DNA from: UBA1479 sp038109305
GTDB taxonomy: Bacteria > Pseudomonadota > Alphaproteobacteria > Rhodospirillales > Casp-alpha2
Direction: 5' to 3'
Assembly: GCA_038109305.1 (NCBI GenBank)
Contig: JAYNIR010000001.1
Location: forward strand, 248,001-312,000
Length of the DNA stretch: 64,000 nt
Shown here piece by piece: positions 1 through 7,996 of this stretch; the stretch's first letter is position 1; the number at the start of each line of letters is the position of its first letter. The position numbers and the translations under genes were made by a program. The notes beneath the pieces are model-generated. The model worked only from the letters and a program-made list of their open reading frames with translations. It ran no database searches and had not been told where the DNA came from.

Positions 1-494
1 GCAAGCCGATTGTTGTTTTGATTAACGGCGGTTCCGCGTCGGCGTCGGAAATCGTCGCCGGCGCGCTGCAGGATCATCGCCGCGCGATCCTGATGGGCAC
101 GCGGTCATTCGGCAAGGGATCGGTGCAGACGATCATACCGTTGCAGGGCCGGCGCGCCATGCGGTTGACGACGGCGCGCTACTACACACCGTCCGGCGAC
201 AGCATCCAGGCGAAAGGCATCCACCCGGATATCGAGGTCAAACAGGCGCGAATCGAAGACGTCGACGGGGCGCCCAGCCGCCGGGAGGAAAATCTGCGCG
301 GCGCCTTGGAAAACACCGATCCCGCGGGCGAGGCGAAGGAAGAAGCAAAGCCGAAACAGCCCGAGGCCAAGAAAACCGAGAAAAAAGAACAGGATGCAAA
401 GAAAGAGTCGGCCGATTATCAGCTTATGCGGGCCATTGATCTGCTGCGCGGCGTCGCGTTGTTTTCCGGCTCGTTGACCTCGTCCACCAATTAG
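1..494 (+). CDS. ctpA: C-terminal processing protease (S41 family), 3' part only
   Basis: The window opens inside this gene; frame 3 is open from the first complete codon. The visible part begins at the catalytic core of an S41A protease: GGSASASEIVAGALQDH carries the nucleophilic serine and SFGKGSVQT carries the general-base lysine. S41A proteases cut periplasmic substrates near the C terminus and have a PDZ domain, which would lie upstream of the window. After the core comes a Lys/Glu/Pro-rich tail (about residues 95-135) of low complexity, then a short conserved-looking end. The next gene, a YibQ-like protein, is commonly found beside ctpA in alphaproteobacteria, where murein hydrolase regulators and ctpA cluster. 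Family assignment is firm; the substrate is unknown. Confidence 0.93.
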   Translation, partial: KPIVVLINGGSASASEIVAGALQDHRRAILMGTRSFGKGSVQTIIPLQGRRAMRLTTARYYTPSGDSIQAKGIHPDIEVKQARIEDVDGAPSRREENLRGALENTDPAGEAKEEAKPKQPEAKKTEKKEQDAKKESADYQLMRAIDLLRGVALFSGSLTSSTN

Positions 495-640
495 GTACCC
501 TTTGCCGATTGGCCGGCGGATGGCCAGAGCAAGGCGCCAAGGCACGGTGCCAAGGTTCGGTGTTGGACCGGTATCCGCGTCTTAAGTTTCCAGCCCGGCG
601 GCCCATCGGGCCGCGGGCCGTGAGTTGAGCGGGTGATCCC

Positions 641-2032
641 TTGAAACTGCCATTCAGTTTAAAGCGTAAGAAAAAAGGCGACGACGAGGACGAAGAAGGC
701 CTCGACGAGGACGTCGACAACGAGGAAGAGGAAGAACCGGAAGGCGGCGACGGAGACGAAGAGGAAAAAGAGGGCAGCGCCAGGTCGCGTATGGGCCCTC
801 AGCGCAAAGTCCTGATCATCGCGGGCGTCGCCGGCGGGCTTCTCCTGACCAGCATTATCAGCGGCGTCGCATGGTTCCTTCTGGGGGCCGACGAACCGCC
901 GCCGAAAGTCGCACAACAGACCGTCAACCCCGACGGGTCCGTGGCGTTGCCGGCCGGCGCGGTGCCTGAGTCGCCCCCCGCCAAAGGCGAATCCGGCAAA
1001 GACGGCAAGGACGGGAAGAAAAAGCCGGGCGAAACCGGTGTGTTGCTGCAGCCGCCTTTGGTGGATGGTATGTCGGCCTCCCAGGTCGCAATCCAAGGCG
1101 TCGGCAAGGGCGCCTTAAGCGCCGCCGCAAATCCGCAAGACCCCAATCGCGAGCGGATCGTGCCGTTCGCCACCAATTCGTCGTTCGCCGGCATCCGCGA
1201 GCTGCCCGAAGCCGAACAGTTATCCCGCGTGCCCGACCCGGCGCTGATCGAAAAGATCGACGGCGGCCGCGACCTGCCGATCATCGCGCGGAACGGCACC
1301 CGGCCGATGGATGCCTACGCCAAGCCGGTCGCCGATGCCGATTCAGTGGTGCCGAAGATCGCCATTCTGATCCGCGGCATCGGGCTTAGTCGCAGCGCCA
1401 GCCTGACGGCCATCAAATCGCTGCCGCCCGAGGTCAGTTTCGTCATTGATCCTTACGCCCGCGACCCGGGGGATTGGGTCGTCCGGGCGCGGCTCGCTGG
1501 ACATGAAGTGTTCCTCGGTCTGCCCATGGAAAGCAGTGAGTTTCCGTTCGAAGACGCGGGCCCGCTCGCGCTTAACTCGACCCTTCAAGTTGCGGAAAAC
1601 ATGACCCGGCTAACCAACCTGATGGCGCTGATCCCAGGCTATGTCGGGTTCGCCACCAAGTTCGGCAGTAAGTTCGGCCTCGCCGAAGGCCAGATGCGCC
1701 CTGTGTTCGAAGAGATCAAGTTGCGCGGCCTGATGTTGATCGACGCGGGCGAGTCCGGTTCGACGGCGATGCGCCGGATCGCGACGGAAATGGAAGTGCC
1801 GCGCGCCTGGGTTGACATCACGCTGGATTCCGACCCGACGGAAGATGAAATCGCCGGTAAACTGTTGCGCCTGGGCGCTCTGGCGCGCAGTCAGTCCGCC
1901 GCCGTAGCCATTGGCCGGCCCTATCCCAATACGATCCGTGAACTGCAGAACTGGCTTAAGGCGCAGGCGCCGACCAAGCTGCGCCTGGTGCCCGTCAGCG
2001 CCATGGCGAACCGCCAGGTGCTTCAAAAGTGA
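641..2032 (+). CDS. Divergent polysaccharide deacetylase (YibQ/DUF610 family), membrane-anchored
   Basis: 463 residues from a TTG start. Residues 11-45 are strikingly acidic (runs of Glu/Asp), residues about 57-81 form one membrane segment (VLIIAGVAGGLLLTSIISGV), then a Pro/Gly/Lys-rich linker leads to the folded domain from about residue 238 (KIAILIRGIGLSRSAS, later FVIDPYARDPGDWVVRARLAGHEV and GFATKFGSKF). This is the divergent deacetylase fold of the YibQ family. The predicted topology is an acidic cytoplasmic tail, one anchor and a periplasmic domain. It follows ctpA and its stop overlaps the GTG start of rppH, so the three may be co-transcribed. Activity is unproven in this family. The exact start is uncertain because the TTG has only a weak upstream purine stretch. 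Confidence 0.85.
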   Translation: MKLPFSLKRKKKGDDEDEEGLDEDVDNEEEEEPEGGDGDEEEKEGSARSRMGPQRKVLIIAGVAGGLLLTSIISGVAWFLLGADEPPPKVAQQTVNPDGSVALPAGAVPESPPAKGESGKDGKDGKKKPGETGVLLQPPLVDGMSASQVAIQGVGKGALSAAANPQDPNRERIVPFATNSSFAGIRELPEAEQLSRVPDPALIEKIDGGRDLPIIARNGTRPMDAYAKPVADADSVVPKIAILIRGIGLSRSASLTAIKSLPPEVSFVIDPYARDPGDWVVRARLAGHEVFLGLPMESSEFPFEDAGPLALNSTLQVAENMTRLTNLMALIPGYVGFATKFGSKFGLAEGQMRPVFEEIKLRGLMLIDAGESGSTAMRRIATEMEVPRAWVDITLDSDPTEDEIAGKLLRLGALARSQSAAVAIGRPYPNTIRELQNWLKAQAPTKLRLVPVSAMANRQVLQK

Positions 2033-2568
2033 GTCCTTCCGACGCGCCTAAAATTGGTGATGACGACACTCGCCCGTACCGGCCGGGTGTCGGCGTCGTG
2101 TTGATGAACGGCGACGGGATGGTCTGGGTCGGTGAGCGCATTCGCCGGCTGGGTCGGCAAATGGCGTCTCCCTGGCAACTGCCGCAAGGCGGATTGGATG
2201 ACGGCGAAGATCCACGGGCGGCGGCGTTCCGAGAGTTGGAGGAAGAAACCGGCGTGACCTCGGCGAATTATGTCGCCGAAACGGACGGCTGGCTGGCTTA
2301 CGACCTTCCAGCCGACGTGCGCGACCAGGTCTGGAAGGGTCGGTTCCGCGGCCAGAAACAGAAATGGTTCGTTTTAAAATTTACCGGTGACGAAGCGGAG
2401 ATTGACCTGAATACCCATCACAAGCCTGAATTTTCCGCATGGCGCTGGGCCGACCCGGCGGAACTGCCGGGTTTGGCGGTATCGTTCAAACGCGGCCTTT
2501 ACGAAGACCTGTTGACCGCGTTTTCAGCCGTATTCACCGATCCAGCGGGCAAGCCGAAAAAATCATGA
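2029..2568 (+). CDS. rppH: RNA pyrophosphohydrolase (Nudix)
   Basis: 179 residues. RppH removes pyrophosphate from the 5' triphosphate end of mRNA to open it to RNase E decay; plant-associated relatives were first described as (di)nucleoside polyphosphate hydrolases. The Nudix box lies at about residues 54-76, with the metal-binding core RELEEETGV. The N-terminal YRPGVGVVLMN and the W-x-LPQGG stretch before the box match the RppH/IalA subgroup. The GTG start overlaps the stop of the upstream gene, and the TGA overlaps the ATG of the antiporter gene that follows (ATGA), indicating translational coupling. Confidence 0.92.
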   Translation: MSPSDAPKIGDDDTRPYRPGVGVVLMNGDGMVWVGERIRRLGRQMASPWQLPQGGLDDGEDPRAAAFRELEEETGVTSANYVAETDGWLAYDLPADVRDQVWKGRFRGQKQKWFVLKFTGDEAEIDLNTHHKPEFSAWRWADPAELPGLAVSFKRGLYEDLLTAFSAVFTDPAGKPKKS

Positions 2569-3545
2569 ATTATCTTGAACTAGCGGTCGGCCTCGTTCTG
2601 CTTTTGGGCAGCGCCGAAGTGATGATCCGGGCGGCGGTGGCGCTGGCACGCTCACTTGGCCTGTCGCAGTTAATGATCGGCATGACGGTCGTCGCCTTCG
2701 GCACGTCGGCGCCGGAACTTCTGGTGGCGCTGGATGCGGCACTTAGCGGCGCGCCCGGAGTGGCGCTCGGCAATGTCGTCGGGTCGAACATCGCAAACGT
2801 GCTGTTGATTGCCGCCGCCGCCGCCCTAATTTATCCCATCGCCCGCGAGGCCGGCCGCGCGGCCTGGAACGGCTGGTCGCTGATTGTCTGCTCGGCAATA
2901 TTCGTCGCTGTCTGCCTGACCGGCGAATTGGGCCGCCCGGCGGGGCTCGGCCTGTTGGCGGTGTTCGCGGTCTATATGTGGATGGCGCATCGGCGCGACC
3001 GTGCAGGAAATAACGGCAACGTCGCTGATGACCGGGCCGCCGGCGATGAAGACGGCCCGGTCGATACGGCCGCGCCGGCGAAAATCAAGGCCGCGGTGGT
3101 TTCCGTGCTGGGGCTCGCCGGCGTCGCCTGGGGCGCCGACCTGACCGTTCAAGGCGCCGTCGGGATTGCCACGGATTTCGGCCTGTCTGCGGAAATCATC
3201 GGCCTGACGGTGATCGCCATCGGCACGTCGCTACCCGAACTGGCGGCCTCTGCCGCCGCCGCCCGGCGCGGGCACCCGGACGTGGCGCTCGGCAACATCC
3301 TCGGCAGTAACATCTTTAATATGCTTCTGATCGGCGGCATCACGGCGGTTGTCGCACCGCTGCCGGTCAGCCAGTCCATGCGCGTGTTCGACCTGTGGGT
3401 CATGCTGGCGGCGGCGGTTGCCGTGGCACCGGTTTTGATGGGCCGTGCCGGCGTCGGACGGCTGACGGCGGCTTTGTTTCTGCTATCTTATGCCGGGTTC
3501 ATGGCGGCGCTCGCCTGGAACGTGCTGGGACGGCTCGCCGGATAG
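2565..3545 (+). CDS. Calcium/sodium antiporter (CaCA family)
   Basis: 326 residues, an inner-membrane exchanger with about ten hydrophobic segments. The two inverted alpha repeats of the CaCA superfamily are clear: FGTSAPEL with GNVVGSNIANV in the first half (residues about 45-79), and IGTSLPELAAS with ALGNILGSNIFNML in the second. These carry the acidic residues that bind Na+ and Ca2+. Between the halves is a hydrophilic loop rich in Asp and Ala (RAGNNGNVADDRAAG), probably cytoplasmic. The ATG at 2565 overlaps the rppH stop and was preferred to a longer frame that begins inside rppH. The ion specificity cannot be read from sequence; K+-dependent relatives also exist. Confidence 0.9.
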   Translation: MNYLELAVGLVLLLGSAEVMIRAAVALARSLGLSQLMIGMTVVAFGTSAPELLVALDAALSGAPGVALGNVVGSNIANVLLIAAAAALIYPIAREAGRAAWNGWSLIVCSAIFVAVCLTGELGRPAGLGLLAVFAVYMWMAHRRDRAGNNGNVADDRAAGDEDGPVDTAAPAKIKAAVVSVLGLAGVAWGADLTVQGAVGIATDFGLSAEIIGLTVIAIGTSLPELAASAAAARRGHPDVALGNILGSNIFNMLLIGGITAVVAPLPVSQSMRVFDLWVMLAAAVAVAPVLMGRAGVGRLTAALFLLSYAGFMAALAWNVLGRLAG

Positions 3546-3587
3546 GCGGGGCGCCACGGCGGGGATGACGGAACAAGGATCGAACCG

Positions 3588-4352
3588 ATGACCGAACAGG
3601 GGCCGCAGACGGCGCTCGTTACTGGCGCGGGAAAACGCATCGGCCGGGAAATTGCGCTTGATCTGGGCCGCGCTGGCTGGCGCGTCGCGGTGCATTACGG
3701 GTCGTCGGCCGCTGGCGCCGAAGATGCCGCCGCCACCATCCGGGATGCCGGTGGCACCGCCGCCACCTTTGCCGCGGATCTGGCGGACGCAGCGGCGGTG
3801 GGCCTGCTGGTTGCCCGGGTTGCCCGGGACATGGGCCCGGTCACCTGTCTGATAAACAATGCCTCGATGTTCGAACGGGATAATCCCCGAACCCTGACGC
3901 CCGAAACATGGGACCGTCACATGGCGGTCAACCTGCGGGCCCCCATGCTGCTGGCGCAGGGGATTTTGGCGGAACTGCCCGTGCGCATGAAGGGCGCGGT
4001 CATCAACATCATCGATCAGCGGGTGTGGAACCTGACCGGCGACTTTACGTCCTACACCATCAGCAAATTCGGCCTGTGGGGGCTGACCCAGACTTTGGCG
4101 CGGGCGCTCGCGCCGGACATCCGGGTCAACGCCATCGGTCCCGGCCCGACCCTGCCGTCGGTCCGCCAAAACGATGATGACTTCGCCGGACAATGGCAAA
4201 GCACGCCCCTGAAACGCCCGGTGGACCCGGCCGAAATCTGCCACGGGGTGCGGTTCATCCTTGACGCGCCGGCCATGACAGGGCAGATGATCGCCCTTGA
4301 CAGCGGCCAGCACCTGGGTCTCGGTTTTGTCGACGACGCGGTCGCCGGCTGA
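3588..4352 (+). CDS. SDR-family oxidoreductase, pteridine reductase-like
   Basis: 254 residues with the classical short-chain dehydrogenase layout: the nucleotide-binding turn TGAGKRIGREIAL at the N terminus (the Arg after the Lys favours NADPH), NNAS in the middle and the catalytic SYTISKFGL (Tyr-x3-Lys). The TGxxxRxG form of the dinucleotide motif is typical of pteridine reductases and FolM. The gene stands 31 bp upstream of folB, which supports a role in pterin or folate metabolism, for example reduction of dihydromonapterin or dihydrofolate. Substrate remains an inference; a general SDR is the fallback reading. Confidence 0.82.
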   Translation: MTEQGPQTALVTGAGKRIGREIALDLGRAGWRVAVHYGSSAAGAEDAAATIRDAGGTAATFAADLADAAAVGLLVARVARDMGPVTCLINNASMFERDNPRTLTPETWDRHMAVNLRAPMLLAQGILAELPVRMKGAVINIIDQRVWNLTGDFTSYTISKFGLWGLTQTLARALAPDIRVNAIGPGPTLPSVRQNDDDFAGQWQSTPLKRPVDPAEICHGVRFILDAPAMTGQMIALDSGQHLGLGFVDDAVAG

Positions 4353-4383
4353 TCCGGGCGGAAAAACGGACTGGAGACACCCT

Positions 4384-4818
4384 ATGACGGTCGACAGCTA
4401 CAAGGTATCGGATCCCAACCGCGCCGACGGGCCGGTGATTGCCGACGCCCGCGCCCAGATCCGGCACGTTTTTGTCCGCAACTTGGTGCTGATGGCCAAC
4501 ATCGGCATCCATCCGCACGAGCAGAAGCGCGCCCAGCGCGTCCGCATCAACGTGGACCTGGCGGTCCGCGAGGCCGACCGGCGGCCGACCGGCGACATTT
4601 CCCAGGTCGTCTGTTACGAGGAAATCTCCAACGGCATCCGCGCCATCGTCGGGCGTGGTCACGTCAATCTGTGTGAAATGCTGGCTGAGGATATCGCCGC
4701 CATGTGCCTGGAAGACCCCCGCGTCCGGTCCGCCCGTGTCCGGGTTGAAAAGCTCGATATCTTGGAAGCCGCCGAAAGCGTCGGCGTAGAAATCGAACGG
4801 TTTTCAAACCGCGCCTAG
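4384..4818 (+). CDS. folB: Dihydroneopterin aldolase
   Basis: 144 residues. FolB converts 7,8-dihydroneopterin to 6-hydroxymethyl-7,8-dihydropterin and glycolaldehyde in folate synthesis. Family signatures are visible: IGIHPHEQ near the start of the fold, CYEEISNGI in the middle, HVNLCEMLAEDIA, and the closing strand VRVEKLDI followed by GVEIER. The ATG at 4384 was chosen because it gives a normal length; a longer reading from 4297 would run back into the SDR gene. About 35 residues precede the core fold. It pairs with the pteridine-reductase-like SDR upstream and is followed by a long AT-rich gap. Confidence 0.92.
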   Translation: MTVDSYKVSDPNRADGPVIADARAQIRHVFVRNLVLMANIGIHPHEQKRAQRVRINVDLAVREADRRPTGDISQVVCYEEISNGIRAIVGRGHVNLCEMLAEDIAAMCLEDPRVRSARVRVEKLDILEAAESVGVEIERFSNRA

Positions 4819-4844
4819 CGATTTTGAGAAGTCGCCGCTAAGTC

Positions 4845-5165
4845 ATTGAAATCGCCCGTGAGCGGGCGGGAAATAACGAGTTGTACACAGGGGCTTTGTG
4901 GGGACGTTAACTGTTGCGGCAGCGTGACAGGGAAATAACAGTTTCGCACCCCATCGACTTGAACTCCATAAAATAATTTAATATCAATGGGTTAAGTTTT
5001 TGCTCAATTAATGAGCAAACCCCACGTTTCTTAAGGTTTTGTGGCGGCGACGGTTTTTCCTGAGGTTTTTCAACAAGATTATCCACAATAGTCGTGGATA
5101 GTTGGATTTTACGAAAATCCCCGGAGTCCTATATCGTTGGTCATAGTATTGAATCCGCTGAAAAT
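4845..5165. promoter_or_regulatory. AT-rich intergenic region with DnaA-box-like sites; candidate oriC or complex promoter
   Basis: This 380-bp gap between folB and uvrC (both on the plus strand) is much more AT-rich than its surroundings. It holds a consensus DnaA box TTATCCACA at 5079-5087, a weaker opposed copy at 5093-5101 (tatccac/gtggata arms, 7-bp spacer) and a 7/9 match TTGTACACA at 4881-4889. It also has an inverted repeat aactgtt/aacagtt (4909-4915, 4937-4943), a perfect palindrome tttgctca/tgagcaaa (4999-5006, 5012-5019) and an AT-rich patch at 4965-5015. A replication origin or a multi-operator promoter for uvrC would both fit; gene order alone does not decide. Confidence 0.4.
4999..5019. 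repeat. Perfect 8-bp inverted repeat, possible operator
   Basis: Arms tttgctca and tgagcaaa are perfect reverse complements around a 5-bp AT spacer. There is no T-run after it, so it is not a typical terminator. It sits about 180 bp upstream of uvrC in the AT-rich gap, where a dimeric regulator could bind. Confidence 0.45.
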
Positions 5166-5200
5166 TTCATGATGCACGGTCGAAGGAAGCGGCAAAGCCG

Positions 5201-7240
5201 ATGATCGACGACGAACACGAACCCTCTGTGGACGGGCCGCCGGCCGCCGGCGAAGGCGCTGACGGCGACGGCGCGGCCGGTGAAGGGGGTGTCGCCCGGG
5301 GCGCCGGCGTCATCGCCCGGCACCTGCGGACGCTCCCGGGCAGTCCCGGGGTCTACAGGATGATAGCTGAGGACGGCGCGGTTCTATATGTGGGGAAGGC
5401 CAAGGACCTGAAAAAGCGGGTCGCGGCCTATACCCATCCGGACCGGCAGACGTACCGCATCCGCCGCATGATCGCGCTGACCACGGACATGGAATTCGTC
5501 ACCACGGCGACCGAGGCCGAGGCGCTGTTGCTGGAATCCAACCTGATCAAGCGCTATGCCCCGCGTTACAACATCTTGCTGCGCGACGACAAATCCTTCC
5601 CCTACATCCTAGTGACCGGCGATCACGACTACCCCCAGGTAGTCAAATACCGGGGCGCTAAAAGCCGCAAGGGTGATTATTTCGGGCCGTTCGCATCCGT
5701 ATGGGCGGTCAACGACGCGCTGAACATTCTGCAGAAGGCGTTTTTGCTGCGCTCTTGCTCCGACCATGTGTTTTCCGGGCGCATCAGGCCGTGCCTGCTC
5801 TACCAGATCAAGCGCTGTTCGGCGCCCTGCGTCGGCCGCATCGGGCAGGACGGGTACCGCGAACAGGTCGATCAGGCCCGCGCGTTCTTGACCGGCGACA
5901 GCCAGGCCGTGCAGCAGCAGTTTTCCGCCCGCATGCAGGCGGCGTCCGACGCGCTGGAGTTCGAGCAGGCCGCCCAGTACCGCGACCGCATCCAGGCCCT
6001 GACCCGCATCCAGGCGCATCAGGACATCAACATGCGATCGGTCGGCGACGCGGATGTCATCGCCGCCCACAGAAAGGGCGGGCACACCTGCGTGCAGGTG
6101 TTTTTTTTCCGCTCGGGCGCGAATTACGGCAACCGCGCCTATTTCCCGAGCCACGGCGCCGACGATGCCGTCGAAGACGTGCTGGAAGCCTTCATCGGGC
6201 AGTTCTACGCCCGCGCCCTGCCGCCGAATACGGTGATCGTCAGCGACAAACTGCCCAATCGGGCGCTGGTCGCCGAAGCCCTTTCCGTCCGCGCCGAACG
6301 CAAGGTCGCCGTCGAAGTGCCGAGCCGCGGCGAGCGGAAAAAGGTCGTCGACCACGCGGTTGCCAACGCCCGCGAGGCGCTCAGCCGGCGGCTTTCCGAG
6401 GGCGCCACGCAGCGGAAACTTCTGGACGGGCTGGCCGAGGTGCTGGGACTGGAAGCGCCGCTGGAACGGATCGAAGTCTATGACAACAGCCACGTCGGCG
6501 GGACCGAGGCGGTCGGCGGCATGATCGTCGCCGGGCCCGACGGGTTCATGAAAAACGCCTATCGCAAGTTCAATATTAGAAACGCCCGGTCTGCGAATGA
6601 CGGTGGGGGCCACATAAAAGGCGGCGGCGCGGCCAGCGGTGGCAAGACCGGCGGCGGCAAGACCGGCGGCGGCAAGACCGGCGGGACGGCCGAATACCAG
6701 TCCGGCGACGACTACGCCATGATGCGCGAGGTGCTGACCCGGCGGTTTTCCCGCGCGCAAAAAGAAGACCCGGACCGCGCCCAAGGGCAATGGCCGGACT
6801 TGGTGTTGATCGACGGCGGTAAGGGCCAGTTGGGCGTGGCGCTCGAGGTGTTCGCCGATCTGGGCATCGACGACGTAGCGCTTGCCGCCATCGCCAAGGG
6901 GCCGGACCGCAACGCCGGGCGGGAACGCATCTTCATGGACGGCCGCGATGCGATCCTGCTGAAACCCCAGGATCCAGTGCTGTATTTCCTGCAGCGGCTA
7001 CGCGACGAAGCCCACCGGTTCGCCATCGGCGCCCACCGGAACCGCCGGGCCAAGGCGATCCAGACGTCCAAGCTTGACGAGGTACCGGGCATCGGCGCGC
7101 ACAGGAAACGGGCGCTCCTGCACCATTTCGGCCATGCCAAGGCCGTCGAGGAAGCGCGGCCCGAGGACTTGCGCGCGGTTGGCGGCATATCCAAATCCAT
7201 GGCGCAGAAGATTTATGACTGGTTTCATCCTGAGGACTGA
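5201..7240 (+). CDS. uvrC: Excinuclease ABC subunit C, with a Gly/Lys-rich insertion
   Basis: 679 residues, longer than the usual 600-640. UvrC makes both incisions in nucleotide excision repair. After an acidic/Gly-rich N-terminal extension of about 37 residues comes the GIY-YIG nuclease (GVYRMI, AVLYVGKAKDLKKRV), the Cys cluster region (RPCLLYQIKRCSAPCVG), the UVR motif (ALEFEQAAQYRDRI), the second nuclease domain (YDNSHVGGTEAVGGM, LVLIDGGKGQL) and a C-terminal helix-hairpin-helix pair (VPGIGAHRKRALL, VGGISKSMAQKI). Between YRKFNIRN and GDDYAMMREV there is an inserted Gly-rich stretch with three GKTGG repeats, absent from ordinary UvrC. The catalytic residues on both sides appear intact, so the protein is probably functional. 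Confidence 0.96.
   Translation: MIDDEHEPSVDGPPAAGEGADGDGAAGEGGVARGAGVIARHLRTLPGSPGVYRMIAEDGAVLYVGKAKDLKKRVAAYTHPDRQTYRIRRMIALTTDMEFVTTATEAEALLLESNLIKRYAPRYNILLRDDKSFPYILVTGDHDYPQVVKYRGAKSRKGDYFGPFASVWAVNDALNILQKAFLLRSCSDHVFSGRIRPCLLYQIKRCSAPCVGRIGQDGYREQVDQARAFLTGDSQAVQQQFSARMQAASDALEFEQAAQYRDRIQALTRIQAHQDINMRSVGDADVIAAHRKGGHTCVQVFFFRSGANYGNRAYFPSHGADDAVEDVLEAFIGQFYARALPPNTVIVSDKLPNRALVAEALSVRAERKVAVEVPSRGERKKVVDHAVANAREALSRRLSEGATQRKLLDGLAEVLGLEAPLERIEVYDNSHVGGTEAVGGMIVAGPDGFMKNAYRKFNIRNARSANDGGGHIKGGGAASGGKTGGGKTGGGKTGGTAEYQSGDDYAMMREVLTRRFSRAQKEDPDRAQGQWPDLVLIDGGKGQLGVALEVFADLGIDDVALAAIAKGPDRNAGRERIFMDGRDAILLKPQDPVLYFLQRLRDEAHRFAIGAHRNRRAKAIQTSKLDEVPGIGAHRKRALLHHFGHAKAVEEARPEDLRAVGGISKSMAQKIYDWFHPED
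6641..6685 (+). repeat. 15-bp tandem repeat, three copies, inside uvrC
   Basis: The unit ggcaagaccggcggc starts at 6641, 6656 and 6671; the third copy ends in ggg. Being a multiple of three, it adds GKTGG units without shifting frame. It lies in an inserted loop of UvrC and could vary in copy number between strains. Confidence 0.9.
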
Positions 7241-7321
7241 TGTGGTTGAATGCATTCCGCCGGACCGGGGCGTCCCCCTCGGGGTGCTTTTTTCGGTGGC
7301 CGGGCGCCGCGGGAGAGACGC

Positions 7322-7939
7322 TTGCTGATCCAACTGCCCAATATTCTGACCATGTCGCGGATCGTCGCGATCCCGGTCGTGGTCTGCCTGATGTTGTTTG
7401 TCGAGGCGCCCATGGGCAACTGGCTGGCGTTTGCCGTTTATACGTATGCCGCGATCACCGATTTCTTAGACGGATACCTGGCCCGCGCGTGGGAACAGCA
7501 ATCGTCGCTGGGCCAGTTCCTGGACCCCATCGCGGATAAGCTTCTGGTCGCGGCGCTTTTGCTGACACTGGTCGGGGTCGACCGGTTCGGCGGCCCGCAT
7601 ATCCTACCCGCGGCGGTTATCCTGTGCCGGGAAATCCTGGTGTCCGGGCTTCGCGAATACCTAGCGACGGCGCAGGTCCGCATGCCGGTCAGCGTCCTCG
7701 CCAAATGGAAGACGACGTTGCAGATCCTGGCCCTCGGGTTCCTGATCGTCGGCCCGGCGGGGCCGCAGTTCTGGGTGCTTTCGACGACCGAGGTCGGCCT
7801 TTGGGGGCTTTGGATCGCCGCCCTTTTGACCCTTGTCACAGGCCTGGATTACCTGCTGGCGGGGCTCCGCCACATCCGCCGCCGGGACAGCGCCCACGGG
7901 GCCGTCGTGCCGCCCGCACAAGGGGCGGAAAACCGTTGA
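7322..7939 (+). CDS. pgsA: CDP-diacylglycerol--glycerol-3-phosphate 3-phosphatidyltransferase
   Basis: 205 residues, an inner-membrane enzyme making phosphatidylglycerophosphate, the precursor of phosphatidylglycerol and cardiolipin. The CDP-alcohol phosphotransferase signature is complete: DGYLARAW, then G and DPIAD, i.e. D-G-x2-A-R-x8-G-x3-D-x3-D. Several hydrophobic segments follow. The TTG at 7322 is preferred: it gives the family-typical start LIQLPNILTMSRI and has GGGAGAG about 7 bp upstream, whereas an ATG at 7250 would add an unrelated Pro/Arg-rich stretch. It follows uvrC closely, an order known from related genomes. Confidence 0.92.
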   Translation: MLIQLPNILTMSRIVAIPVVVCLMLFVEAPMGNWLAFAVYTYAAITDFLDGYLARAWEQQSSLGQFLDPIADKLLVAALLLTLVGVDRFGGPHILPAAVILCREILVSGLREYLATAQVRMPVSVLAKWKTTLQILALGFLIVGPAGPQFWVLSTTEVGLWGLWIAALLTLVTGLDYLLAGLRHIRRRDSAHGAVVPPAQGAENR

Positions 7940-7996
7940 TATTTATGGTATTAAAACCAATGTCATCGGCCTTCGAATGAAACGGCGAACAACAGT

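Noticed and set aside
4970..5040. CtrA boxes (TTAA-N7-TTAA) in the AT-rich gap
   Set aside because: Several TTAA words occur but their spacings are 10 or 12, not 7; AT-richness alone explains them.
5609..6790. 393-codon minus-strand open frame across uvrC
   Set aside because: Shadow of the uvrC codon bias; no motif or ribosome site.
7240..7321. Terminator between uvrC and pgsA (cccc-ctc-gggg then ttttt)
   Set aside because: The stem is only four base pairs with mismatches beyond, too weak to call.
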